Below are positions 33,431 to 42,383 of a stretch of 64,000 nucleotides of DNA, one piece after another; within the stretch, counting starts at the first letter, position 1, and each line of letters starts with the position of its first letter. This DNA comes from Bacteroidota bacterium. GTDB taxonomy: Bacteria; Bacteroidota; Bacteroidia; Bacteroidales; F082. The translations under genes and the position numbers were made by a program. The notes under the pieces are model-generated. The model was given only the letters and a program-made list of their open reading frames with translations, was not told where the DNA came from and did no database searches. The stretch lies in assembly GCA_016845175.1 (NCBI GenBank), contig JAERTD010000014.1, forward strand, positions 229,589 through 293,588. The letters are read 5' to 3'.

Positions 33431-34483
33431 TTATCTCTTGTCGTACATCTCGCTATAGTACTTTTGATAATTTCCGGAAGTTACATTGTCAAGCCATTGC
33501 TGGTTTTCAAGATACCATGCAACAGTTTTCTGGATGCCTTCTTCAAATTGTAAGGAAGGGGTCCAGCCCAATTCTTCCTGCAGCTTAGTGGAATCTATGG
33601 CATAGCGTAAATCATGTCCTGCACGATCTGTCACATAGGTGATCAGGGATTCGGAGCTTCCGGCTTCTCTGCCCAAGTGCTCATCAACTACTTTTATCAA
33701 AACCTTGATCAGGTCAATGTTTTTCCATTCGTTATGACCGCCAATATTGAATGTTTCACCTATTTTACCCTTATGATAAATCTCGTCTATGGCTACCGCA
33801 TGATCTACCACATATAACCAATCTCTTACATTGAGACCTTCACCATAAACAGGCAAGGGTTTGTTATGCCTGATGTTGTTGATGAATAAAGGAATCAATT
33901 TTTCAGGAAACTGATTAGGCCCATAGTTGTTGGAGCAATTTGATATGATAATAGGTAAGCCAAAGGTGTCGTGGTAGGCTCTGACCAAATGATCGGAGCT
34001 GGCTTTTGAAGCTGAATAAGGACTATGAGGGTCGTAGGCAGTATCTTCATAAAAATAGCCGGTATCGCCCAGAGAACCATAAACTTCATCTGTAGATACA
34101 TGATAGAAACGTTTGCCATCATAATTTTCCTTCCAGATGTTTTTTGCTGCGTTGAGCAAATTCACAGTACCCACAATATTGGTCATAATAAATTCCATTG
34201 GGTTGGTAATGGAACGGTCCACATGTGATTCGGCGGCCAGATGAATGACTCCTTCAAACTGATGGGTCTGGAACAGCTCATGGATGAAGTCACCATCCAC
34301 TATATCTCCTAATACGAAACTGTAATTGGATTTTTTTTCAATGTCCTTCAGGTTTTCCAGATTGCCTGCATAGGTTAGTTTATCCAGATTAAAGACATGG
34401 TATTCCGGATATTTATTGACTAATAGTCTGACCACATGAGAGCCAATAAAACCAGCTCCACCAGTTACAAGTATTTTTTTCAT
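33431..34483 (-). CDS. rfbB: dTDP-glucose 4,6-dehydratase
   Basis: A 350-residue extended short-chain dehydrogenase that makes dTDP-4-keto-6-deoxyglucose for surface polysaccharides. The NAD motif GGAGFIGSH, STDEVYGSLG, catalytic YSASK and the NNYGPNQFPEKLIP and GEGLNVRDWLYV segments are diagnostic of RmlB. rmlA, rmlC and rmlD are not next to it. It is the last gene of a four-gene minus-strand envelope run, 42 bases after galE. Confidence 0.97.
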   Translation of the reverse strand: MKKILVTGGAGFIGSHVVRLLVNKYPEYHVFNLDKLTYAGNLENLKDIEKKSNYSFVLGDIVDGDFIHELFQTHQFEGVIHLAAESHVDRSITNPMEFIMTNIVGTVNLLNAAKNIWKENYDGKRFYHVSTDEVYGSLGDTGYFYEDTAYDPHSPYSASKASSDHLVRAYHDTFGLPIIISNCSNNYGPNQFPEKLIPLFINNIRHNKPLPVYGEGLNVRDWLYVVDHAVAIDEIYHKGKIGETFNIGGHNEWKNIDLIKVLIKVVDEHLGREAGSSESLITYVTDRAGHDLRYAIDSTKLQEELGWTPSLQFEEGIQKTVAWYLENQQWLDNVTSGNYQKYYSEMYDKR

Positions 34484-34525
34484 AAGGATTTCTTATTTCA
34501 GCTTTATCATTTAATATACACAGTA

Positions 34526-35560
34526 TCAATGAGAAGATGCTATGGTTTTTCCTCTATAAGCCTGTTCCCATTTCCAGGCTGTATCCACCATATTATCCAG
34601 ATCTCTTTCGGCTTTCCATCCCAAAACTTCATTGGAAAAATCCGGATTGGCCCATACTTTGGTAATATCGCCTTCTCTGCGATCTACAATCTTATAATTT
34701 AACTTCAGGCCCGATACTTTTTCGAAGGATTTAATCACATCAAGAACCGAATAACCAATTCCGGTTCCCAGATTAAAGATTTCGAATTTCTGATTCATAT
34801 TTGAATCTATCATCCTGGATACCGCAACCACATGAGCTTTTGCCAGGTCAACCACATGGATATAATCACGGATGGCTGTACCATCTGGAGTTTCATAATC
34901 ATCACCAAAAACACTGAGGCTTTCCCTCAAACCAATGGCTGTTTGCGTGATGAAAGGTACCAGATTATTTGGGATGCCAAGGGGCAACTCGCCAATAATT
35001 GAGGAGTCATGCGCACCTATGGGATTAAAATAACGCAGGGCAATGGCATTAAGCTCACTGGCATGCAAAGTGTCCCGGATAATTTCTTCGGAAATCTGCT
35101 TGGTATTGCCATAGGGTGATTCAGCAAATTTAATGGGTGCCTTTTCAGAAACAGGTAGTTCATCTGGCTGACCATATACAGTACAAGAAGAAGAAAACAC
35201 CAGATTCGGAATATTGTTTTCCTTCATTCCTTCCAGGATATTCATCAATGACACCAGGTTGTTCCTGTAATACATCAGGGGTTCTGCTACCGACTCGCCC
35301 ACAGCTTTATAAGCGGCGAAATGGATGATACCTTTCAGGTCTTTATTCCTTTTGAAAAAGTCGGCTGTCAGTGCCTGGTCAGCAAGGTCAAAGATCTCGA
35401 GTGTGGGTTTTGTCCCTGATATATCTGCAATTTTGTCAGCAATTTCAGCGCTGGAATTGGAATGGTTGTCAACGATAACTACTTCGTAGCCTTTATGTTG
35501 TAACTCAACAACCGTATGAGAGCCTATATATCCTGTGCCTCCGGTAACTAAGATTTTCAT
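34526..35560 (-). CDS. galE: UDP-glucose 4-epimerase
   Basis: A 344-residue NAD-dependent epimerase converting UDP-glucose and UDP-galactose. GGTGYIGSHT, SSSCTVYGQP, catalytic YGNTK, RYFNPIGAHDSS and AIRDYIHVVDLAKAH are the classic GalE motifs. Length is normal. It lies between the acetyltransferase-like gene and rfbB in the same orientation. Confidence 0.97.
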   Translation of the reverse strand: MKILVTGGTGYIGSHTVVELQHKGYEVVIVDNHSNSSAEIADKIADISGTKPTLEIFDLADQALTADFFKRNKDLKGIIHFAAYKAVGESVAEPLMYYRNNLVSLMNILEGMKENNIPNLVFSSSCTVYGQPDELPVSEKAPIKFAESPYGNTKQISEEIIRDTLHASELNAIALRYFNPIGAHDSSIIGELPLGIPNNLVPFITQTAIGLRESLSVFGDDYETPDGTAIRDYIHVVDLAKAHVVAVSRMIDSNMNQKFEIFNLGTGIGYSVLDVIKSFEKVSGLKLNYKIVDRREGDITKVWANPDFSNEVLGWKAERDLDNMVDTAWKWEQAYRGKTIASSH

Positions 35561-35617
35561 GATAATTAATTTAGTTAGGTAAAGATAGCCTACTGTCCCA
35601 AGAATACCAACAATTGC

Positions 35618-36196
35618 TTAGGCTAATTTATGAACGCTTTCATTTTCAAGCTTATAGATTTCTTTACTTTCAGGACAAGTGGCCAAGCCTTCTTCATTGA
35701 AGTTCAAACGGTGACCAAATTCGCTCATCCATCCCACCTGTCTGGAGGGGTTTCCGACCACAAGAGCATAGGGTTTTACCTCTTTGGTAACCACCGCACC
35801 GGCACCGATAAAAGCATATGCTCCAATATCGTGTCCACAGACTATGGTGGCATTGGCACCAATACTTGCTCCTTTCTTTACATGGGTTTTTACGTATTGA
35901 CCCCGGCGGTTAACATTGCTTCTGGGGTTGACCACATTAGTGAAAACCATAGATGGTCCAAGAAAAACATCTTCATCGCAAATGACTCCGGTGTAGATTG
36001 ATACATTGTTCTGAACTTTCACATTCTTCTTTAAAACCACATCGGGTGAAACCACCACATTCTGACCAATATTACAATGATCTCCAATGTGACATCCCTT
36101 CATAATATGCGAAAAGTGCCAGATTTTTACACCTTCACCTATATGACATCCGTCATCAACAACGGCTGTTTCGTGCGCAAAGAAATCTTTTCCCAT
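35618..36196 (-). CDS. Left-handed beta-helix acetyltransferase, WbpD/WlbB-like
   Basis: A 192-residue hexapeptide-repeat enzyme. The start MGKDFFAHETAVVDDG at 36196 is preferred; an upstream Met overlaps the preceding gene. Repeats run from about residue 10 to 150 (CHIGEGVKIWHFSHI, GCHIGDHCNIGQNV), with the FTNVVNPRSN loop and catalytic-type CGHDIGAYAFIGAGAVVTK. WbpD N-acetylates the 3-amino group of UDP-GlcNAc(3NH2)A, the product of the WbpE-type aminotransferase encoded just upstream, so the pair is likely to act in sequence. Confidence 0.88.
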   Translation of the reverse strand: MGKDFFAHETAVVDDGCHIGEGVKIWHFSHIMKGCHIGDHCNIGQNVVVSPDVVLKKNVKVQNNVSIYTGVICDEDVFLGPSMVFTNVVNPRSNVNRRGQYVKTHVKKGASIGANATIVCGHDIGAYAFIGAGAVVTKEVKPYALVVGNPSRQVGWMSEFGHRLNFNEEGLATCPESKEIYKLENESVHKLA

Positions 36197-36203
36197 AAGT
36201 ATT

Positions 36204-37337
36204 TTATTGGTTAACAAATTCAAGGAAAGCTTCGGTAATTTCTGATTGGATTTCCTCTGTTAATTCAGTATGGATTGGTAATGAAAGAACACCATGACTT
36301 AAACTTTCAGTAATTGGGAAATCGCCTTCCTTATATCTGGGATCCAGATAAGCCTTTTGTAAATGTAATGGTACAGGATAATAAACAGCAGAGGCAATGC
36401 CTTTATCTGCCAGATGTTTCATCAAGCCTTCTCTGTCAACATCTTTCAATACCAATGTGTATTGGTGGAATACATGATTTGTAAAAGAGGCAGTTTTAGG
36501 GGTTTGGATATTAGGATGGTTGGCAAAGGCCTTGTTATAAAATTCTGCTGCTGCTTGTCTGGCTTTTGTGTAGTCATCTAGACGCTTTAGTTTGATATCC
36601 AATACAGCTGCCTGTATGCTGTCAAGGCGTGAATTCACTCCAATCAGGTCGTGATAATAACGTACGGTCATACCGTGGTTCACAATGATACGCATTTGAG
36701 CAGCCAGGTCATCATCATTGGTGAAGATGGCGCCACCGTCTCCATAACATCCCAGGTTTTTAGAGGGGAAAAAGGAGGTACAGCCAATGTGGCCCAGAGA
36801 ACCGGCTTTTTTAGTTTTTCCGCTTTTGGGGCAAGTATAATCAGCACCTATGGCTTGTGCAGTATCCTCAACGACAAACAAATCATGTTCTTTAGCAATT
36901 TGCTTAATGGTATGCATATCAGCACACTGGCCAAATAGATGAACTGGAATAATCACCTTGGTTTTTGGTGTGATGGCTTTTTTGATGGCCTCAGGATCAA
37001 TATTAAAAGTATCAGGATCCACATCCACCAGCACAGGTGTCAGGTGAAGCAAGGCAATTACCTCAGCAGTAGCAATAAAGGTAAAGGAGGTAGTGATTAC
37101 TTCATCGCCAGGTTTCAGATCCAATGCCATTAAGGCTACTTGCAGGGCATCTGTTCCATTGGCGCATGGGATGACATGTTTAACACCCAGGTATTCTTCC
37201 AGGCTGGCCTGAAATTGCTTAACGGCTGGGCCATTGACAAATGATGTATTGCTGATTACTTCCTGAATAGCACTATCCACTTCTTGTTTGATTTCTTGAT
37301 ATTGACCCTTGAGGTCAACCATATTATGTTTCATCAT
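36204..37337 (-). CDS. DegT/DnrJ/EryC1 sugar aminotransferase, WbpE-like
   Basis: A 377-residue PLP aminotransferase of nucleotide sugars. The PLP lysine lies in SFFPSKNLGCYGDGGAI; NGTDALQVALMAL, HLFGQCADM and EDTAQAIGADY are family motifs. Together with the WbpD-like gene seven bases downstream it suggests synthesis of a 2,3-diacetamido uronic acid for a surface polysaccharide. The dehydrogenase and oxidase steps (WbpA/WbpB) are not in the window. First gene of the run ending at rfbB. Confidence 0.92.
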   Translation of the reverse strand: MMKHNMVDLKGQYQEIKQEVDSAIQEVISNTSFVNGPAVKQFQASLEEYLGVKHVIPCANGTDALQVALMALDLKPGDEVITTSFTFIATAEVIALLHLTPVLVDVDPDTFNIDPEAIKKAITPKTKVIIPVHLFGQCADMHTIKQIAKEHDLFVVEDTAQAIGADYTCPKSGKTKKAGSLGHIGCTSFFPSKNLGCYGDGGAIFTNDDDLAAQMRIIVNHGMTVRYYHDLIGVNSRLDSIQAAVLDIKLKRLDDYTKARQAAAEFYNKAFANHPNIQTPKTASFTNHVFHQYTLVLKDVDREGLMKHLADKGIASAVYYPVPLHLQKAYLDPRYKEGDFPITESLSHGVLSLPIHTELTEEIQSEITEAFLEFVNQ

Positions 37338-37432
37338 TGATTGTTTAGGTTTACAAAAATCCTATTTTAGGTTGCAGGGCAAAAGTAGTAAAAGCCAAGA
37401 CAATTACCGCCGCTTTTGTTCGTTAAAACTAA

Positions 37433-37440
37433 TATCTTTG
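37433..37440 (+). promoter_or_regulatory. -7 promoter box for the outer-membrane protein gene
   Basis: TATCTTTG, perfect TAnnTTTG, only 11 bases before the ATG at 37452, implying a very short leader and excluding the earlier in-frame Met at 37416. Confidence 0.55.
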
Positions 37441-37451
37441 TACCATACATT

Positions 37452-38216
37452 ATGCCCATGCTAAGAAATATTTGTATTGCGTTTTTATTGGTGGTGATGG
37501 CCTTTGATTTGCAGTCACAAGTCAATGCCTCTGATTCTGCTGTATCAGCTTTTATTCCAAACATTTCCTATGCATACCAGATACCTGGTGGTGATGTGGC
37601 AGAGCGCTACGGCAATAATTCTACCATTGGTGGTGGCTTCCATGTGAAAACCAAGAAGAACTTCATTATTTCATTGGACTATGGTTTTATTTTTGGTAGT
37701 CAGGTTAAGAACGCATCCAGCATATTGCATATGGTAGAAACCCACGATGGTTATATCATTGATGGAAATGGAACCTATGCCTTGTATGCTTTATACGAAA
37801 GAGGCCACAACATCAGTGTTAGTTTTGGAAAGATTCTGCCGGTTCTTGCTGCCAATCCCAATTCCGGTCTTATGATTTCAGGAGGAGTGGGCTATCTTTC
37901 TCATAGGCTTAAAATAGATAACCAGCATCGGACAGCTGCACAAATTTCAGGAGACTATGCCAAAGGTTATGATCGACTGACAGGCGGTATTTCACTGCGA
38001 CAATTTGTGGGTTACTTTTTCATGGGAGACTCAAGAGTCCTGAATTTCTATGCAGGTTTTGAATTCTATCAGGCATTTACCAAAAGCCAAAGAGACTATA
38101 TCTTCGACCTTCAAATGAAAGACACCAACAGCTATACCGATTTGTTTTTCGGATTTAAGGTGGGGTGGATGCTTCCTATATATAAACGCGCACCCAAAGC
38201 CTATTACTACTACTAA
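37452..38216 (+). CDS. Outer-membrane beta-barrel protein
   Basis: A 254-residue exported protein with signal peptide (MPMLRNICIAFLLVVMAFDLQSQ) and alternating strands rich in Gly and aromatic residues (FHVKTKKNFIISLDYGFIF, LNFYAGFEFYQAFT, FFGFKVGWMLPIY). It is similar in style to Bacteroidota conserved barrels found before kdtA. The C-terminal KAYYYY run is aromatic. No specific function; probably outer membrane. It is followed two bases later by kdtA, suggesting an envelope operon. Confidence 0.8.
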   Translation: MPMLRNICIAFLLVVMAFDLQSQVNASDSAVSAFIPNISYAYQIPGGDVAERYGNNSTIGGGFHVKTKKNFIISLDYGFIFGSQVKNASSILHMVETHDGYIIDGNGTYALYALYERGHNISVSFGKILPVLAANPNSGLMISGGVGYLSHRLKIDNQHRTAAQISGDYAKGYDRLTGGISLRQFVGYFFMGDSRVLNFYAGFEFYQAFTKSQRDYIFDLQMKDTNSYTDLFFGFKVGWMLPIYKRAPKAYYYY

Positions 38217-38218
38217 AC

Positions 38219-39463
38219 ATGCGTTTGTTTTACTCAATTGGAATTTACCTTTATTATTTATCCATCAGGCTTGTAGCAGTCTTCAATGGCAAAGCCAGAC
38301 AGTGGGTAGAAGGCAGGCGCGGACAATTTGAAAAACTGGAAAGAAGTATTGACAAATCTGCTCCACTGCTGTGGTTTCATTGTGCCAGTCTCGGAGAATT
38401 TGAACAAGGTCGCCCGGTTTTGGAGGCCATAAGAAAAAACTATCCGGATCATAAACTATTATTGAGTTTTTTCTCTCCTTCAGGCTATGAAATTCGGAAG
38501 GACTATGATGGAGCTGATTATATTGTCTACCTACCCATGGATACACCGGCAAATGCCAAACGTTTCCTGAATATTATTCAACCCAGAATGGCCTTTTTTG
38601 TTAAGTACGAATTCTGGTATAATTATATTGAACATCTACACAAGGCCCAAATACCGCTGATTTCTTTCTCCGTTATTTTCAGGCCAACACAACATTTCTT
38701 TAAAGGCTGGGGTTTTTGGTTTAGGAAACAACTCGGAAAAATAAACTGGATTTTTGTCCAGGATGAGGCTTCCTTGAAATTACTACAAGGTATTGGTTTT
38801 GAAAATGTAAGTATTGGTGGAGATACACGTTTCGACCGGGTGCTGCAATTGGTGGATACACATGCTAAGGATGCAGTTGTTGAAGCCTTTAAGGCTGAAG
38901 ACCCGATTTTCATTGGAGGGAGTACCTGGCCGGCCGATGAGAAACTCATACTTGATATACTAGAAAAGAGTCCTCATACTTTTAAATTAATTGTGGCACC
39001 CCATCTGATTGATGAATCACACATCAACAAATTGCTGCAACAGTTTCAGGATTTCGGCGTAAGTCTTTACTCTAAGTACAATAAGGAAGAATTAAAAGCA
39101 TCCAGAGTGCTTATAGTGGATACCATTGGGCATTTATCTTCACTGTATTATTACGCTAAACTGGCCTATATCGGTGGTGGATTTGGTGTAGGAATACACA
39201 ATACACTGGAGGCAGCTGCTTATGGAAAGCCAGTTATGTTTGGCCCTAACTACCAGCGATTTAAGGAGGCTGTTGATTTGGCTGATCTTGGAGTTGGATT
39301 TTCTGTGGATAGCAGCGAAGAGGGTTTGAAGATCTTTAATCAGTTATTCTCTGATTATGATTCCTATGAAAACATATGTTCCGCTGCTAATAATTACGTC
39401 AGGAACAATGCCGGAGCCAGCCAGGGAGTGATTGATAGAACCAATGATCTCCTGAACGATTAA
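38219..39463 (+). CDS. kdtA: 3-deoxy-D-manno-octulosonic acid transferase
   Basis: A 414-residue GT30 glycosyltransferase that transfers Kdo from CMP-Kdo to lipid A precursor on the inner face of the membrane. Catalytic E60 lies in HCASLGEFEQGRP; FFVKYEFWYNYI, GGSTWPADE, IGGGFGVGIHNTLEAAAYGKPVMFGPNYQRF and an N-terminal membrane anchor are diagnostic. It shows that the organism makes lipopolysaccharide. Directly downstream of an outer-membrane protein gene. Confidence 0.96.
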   Translation: MRLFYSIGIYLYYLSIRLVAVFNGKARQWVEGRRGQFEKLERSIDKSAPLLWFHCASLGEFEQGRPVLEAIRKNYPDHKLLLSFFSPSGYEIRKDYDGADYIVYLPMDTPANAKRFLNIIQPRMAFFVKYEFWYNYIEHLHKAQIPLISFSVIFRPTQHFFKGWGFWFRKQLGKINWIFVQDEASLKLLQGIGFENVSIGGDTRFDRVLQLVDTHAKDAVVEAFKAEDPIFIGGSTWPADEKLILDILEKSPHTFKLIVAPHLIDESHINKLLQQFQDFGVSLYSKYNKEELKASRVLIVDTIGHLSSLYYYAKLAYIGGGFGVGIHNTLEAAAYGKPVMFGPNYQRFKEAVDLADLGVGFSVDSSEEGLKIFNQLFSDYDSYENICSAANNYVRNNAGASQGVIDRTNDLLND

Positions 39464-39533
39464 CGGGGCAAACTGTCCTGTTTTCTATCTGATTTTATAG
39501 GCATTAAAAATTAGCTGCTTAGCAAATGTTTGC

Positions 39534-39541
39534 TACATTTG
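39534..39541 (+). promoter_or_regulatory. -7 promoter box for the aminopeptidase gene
   Basis: TACATTTG, 21 bases before the ATG at 39563; supports that start over the in-frame codon at 39530, which lies within the box. Confidence 0.5.
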
Positions 39542-39562
39542 CCTTACTCTAAAATTTACGAA

Positions 39563-41002
39563 ATGGATACTGTGATTAGAAAAGCGCTGAGAAGGCCTAC
39601 AGCTGCAGATGTTGCTTATATTATTAAGTCCTCTGCAGATCTTAAAAATATGGATTTATCTAAAGAAGAAGTTGGTTTTGTGAAAAAGCAACACCGATTA
39701 AAATCCAAAGTAATTGTCATAAACCGCTACAAATACCAGATTTTTATTATTTATTCTGATTTAGCAGGAAACAAAAATGCCAAATTGGAATATCTGAGGA
39801 AACAGGGTGCTATCCTACAGGAAATGGCCAATAAATCTAAGATTGAAAGGATTGTGTGCATACCAGTGAATAGTAGCAAAGATGAATTATTTGCATTTGT
39901 TGAAGGTGCGCTTTTGAGCAACTATCAGTTCCTGAAATATAAAGCCGATGCAGGAAAAACCAAAACCAGTCTGAATCAATTTGAAGTGTATTCTGATGAA
40001 GTTGAAGATGACGAACTTGAAGAATTACGAGTGATTACTGAAGCGGTTTATAATGCCCGTGACTTTGTAAATGAGCCTGTGGGATATTTGACAGCTCCCA
40101 AGTTTGCGGAGGAAATGCAAGCACTAAGTAAGGAGGCCGGATTAAAAGTTGAAGTGTTTAATAAAAAGAAAATCGAAAGTCTTAAAATGGGAGGTTTGTT
40201 GGCAGTCAACCGCGGGAGTATCGATCCACCCACCTTTACCATTATGGAGTGGAAACCCAAGGGGGCCGTTAATAATAAACCCATGGTTTTGGTTGGCAAG
40301 GGAGTGGTATATGACACCGGAGGCTTAAGCCTGAAACCATCCAATGCTATGGATACTATGAAATGTGATATGGCAGGCGGTGCAGCTGTAGCTGGTGCCA
40401 TGTATGCCATTGCAAAAGCTGAGTTACCTCTGTACGTTATCGGACTTGTTCCTGCCACAGATAACCGACCAGATGGCAATGCCTATACACCTGGTGATGT
40501 GATTATCATGCATGATGGCAGTACGGTTGAGGTATTGAATACAGATGCAGAAGGCAGAATGTTGCTGGCTGATGCGCTGAGTTATGCCAAAAAGTATGAC
40601 CCTGAATTGGTGATTGATGTAGCCACACTAACAGGTGCAGCTGCCCGTGCCATTGGTCCTCGTGCGTTGGTGGGTATGCAGGCCAAATCTGAAAAAGAAT
40701 TTGAACTTCTGGAACGGGCCGGGGATGCTGTACACGAAAGGATCGTAGAGTTTCCGTTATGGGATGATTATAAGGAACAGTTAACATCAGATATTGCTGA
40801 TCTGAAAAATATCGGGGGTATAAATGCCGGAGCCATCACCGCTGGTAAGTTTTTGGAGCATTTTACTGATTACCCCTATATCCACTTGGATATTGCCGGG
40901 CCAGCTTTCATCAGTAAAAAAGATACTTACAGAACCAGTGGTGGTACGGCCGTAGGAGTACGACTGCTGTTTGAGTTTATGAAGCGGAAGTCAGATGTTT
41001 AG
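39563..41002 (+). CDS. pepA: Leucyl aminopeptidase (M17)
   Basis: A 479-residue cytosolic M17 aminopeptidase started at MDTVIRKALRRPT. Metal and substrate residues are in GKGVVYDTGGLSLKPSNAMDTMKCDMAGGAAV and in NTDAEGRMLLADAL, the M17 signature; the catalytic Arg is in this latter motif. The N-terminal 170 residues form the usual non-catalytic domain. It removes N-terminal residues, mainly Leu, using two divalent metals. It stands alone with its own -7 box. Confidence 0.95.
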   Translation: MDTVIRKALRRPTAADVAYIIKSSADLKNMDLSKEEVGFVKKQHRLKSKVIVINRYKYQIFIIYSDLAGNKNAKLEYLRKQGAILQEMANKSKIERIVCIPVNSSKDELFAFVEGALLSNYQFLKYKADAGKTKTSLNQFEVYSDEVEDDELEELRVITEAVYNARDFVNEPVGYLTAPKFAEEMQALSKEAGLKVEVFNKKKIESLKMGGLLAVNRGSIDPPTFTIMEWKPKGAVNNKPMVLVGKGVVYDTGGLSLKPSNAMDTMKCDMAGGAAVAGAMYAIAKAELPLYVIGLVPATDNRPDGNAYTPGDVIIMHDGSTVEVLNTDAEGRMLLADALSYAKKYDPELVIDVATLTGAAARAIGPRALVGMQAKSEKEFELLERAGDAVHERIVEFPLWDDYKEQLTSDIADLKNIGGINAGAITAGKFLEHFTDYPYIHLDIAGPAFISKKDTYRTSGGTAVGVRLLFEFMKRKSDV

Positions 41003-41174
41003 GATTTTTGTCAAGTAGAAGCCTCATGAATGTGGCCAATGAAACATTGAATATGGATGCCTTCATTATGTCCACCAGCAATCATGTAAATACCTTCATC
41101 CAGAGTGTTTTTGACAAGAGTTACCTAAGGAAGAAATTATGTTTGGGCAAAGGTGAGGGTGATATAATATATTG

Positions 41175-41182
41175 TACTTTTG
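41175..41182 (+). promoter_or_regulatory. -7 promoter box for the 41218 lipoprotein
   Basis: TACTTTTG, perfect TAnnTTTG, 36 bases before the ATG at 41218. Confidence 0.5.
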
Positions 41183-41217
41183 TCCGTTCAGAATACAGTG
41201 AGTAAAAGAATTATTTA

Positions 41218-42204
41218 ATGAAAAACATATTTTCCCTCAGCCTAATCATTGCTGTCATATTTTCCTTTATGCAATGCAGTACAGATGTTGATTTGTATGC
41301 AGATTATAAAGAGATCACTATCGTCTATGGGTTGATAGATATTGATGATGATACCACCTGGTTAAAAATTACCAAAGCCTATACCGGTCCAGGTAATGCC
41401 CTGGAGATGGCAAAGAATCCCGATTCTAGTAATTTTGAGCATAAACTGGATGTATCACTCATTGGTAAGAAGAATGGAGAAATCATTCACACATTTGAAT
41501 TTGACACCCTTACCAGAACAACCAAAAGGGCTGGGGACTCTATTTTTTATTACCCTGACCAGCTGATGTATTATTCCGTGGGAAGTTTAAGCGTTGACGC
41601 GGATTATGAATTATCTGTAAAAAGCGGTGACAAAGAGCTGTCTTCTCAGACCAAGATGATTGATGACTTTGGTGTAAGCATAACACCTCCCAAGTATATT
41701 ATTTTTGATTCGGATAATGATAAAGACATTACCGTTTATCCTACGGAGTATGGCAAACGGTACGAAATGAATCTTATTTTCCATTATAAGGAATTAAACC
41801 CTGAGTATCCTGACACTTTATACAAAACCGTGACCTTTGGTTTGGGAACAAAAAAAGTTGATGATCCCAATGTGCCTCCTTCACAAATACTATTTACCTA
41901 CCTTGGTGAGGTATTTTATACCACCCTGGATAATGAACTTGAGAAGTCATCTTTTATAAAAAGATGGGCCGGTGATGTAGATATTGTTGTGGGCTGCGGT
42001 TCATTGGATTTGAATACCTATCTTGAAATCAATGGAGGTAATAGCAGTCTGCTCCAGGAGATCCCATTATTTACCAATATTGAAGATGGCCTGGGATTAT
42101 TTACCTCCAGACATACCGTTATTAATACAGTTCAGCTTCACTCCAATTCCGAGCGGAAACTGGTCAATGAATATCCTGACCTAGGCTTTGAACTCAGCGA
42201 ATAG
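41218..42204 (+). CDS. Hypothetical lipoprotein, possibly DUF4249-like
   Basis: A 328-residue protein with signal peptide and lipobox (FSFMQCSTDVD). The mature part is beta-rich: IVYGLIDIDDDTTWLKITKAYTG near the N-terminus is the kind of opening seen in DUF4249-type lipoproteins, with a later GLGLFTSRHTVINTV strand. A role in TonB-linked outer-membrane systems is common for those proteins, but no SusC/SusD partner lies nearby. Function unknown; family call by pattern only. Confidence 0.6.
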   Translation: MKNIFSLSLIIAVIFSFMQCSTDVDLYADYKEITIVYGLIDIDDDTTWLKITKAYTGPGNALEMAKNPDSSNFEHKLDVSLIGKKNGEIIHTFEFDTLTRTTKRAGDSIFYYPDQLMYYSVGSLSVDADYELSVKSGDKELSSQTKMIDDFGVSITPPKYIIFDSDNDKDITVYPTEYGKRYEMNLIFHYKELNPEYPDTLYKTVTFGLGTKKVDDPNVPPSQILFTYLGEVFYTTLDNELEKSSFIKRWAGDVDIVVGCGSLDLNTYLEINGGNSSLLQEIPLFTNIEDGLGLFTSRHTVINTVQLHSNSERKLVNEYPDLGFELSE

Positions 42205-42383
42205 CTTTATTCATAAGTTTTCTGGCATCTTATAATTATCTTCCTGGCAACAGATGCTGCCTTTTTGTCACCAAATGACCTTTTTTGGTGTTGATCTGTG
42301 CTTTGGCATAATCATTGACATTGTTGATTCCAAATAGAAAAAAATAATCCTGCATAAAATATTAATCAAAGGAGGAAAACCAA

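Noticed and set aside
41008..41205. 65-codon open frame between pepA and the lipoprotein gene
   Set aside because: Non-ATG start, no family likeness, and its end overlaps the -7 box of the next gene; likely noncoding.
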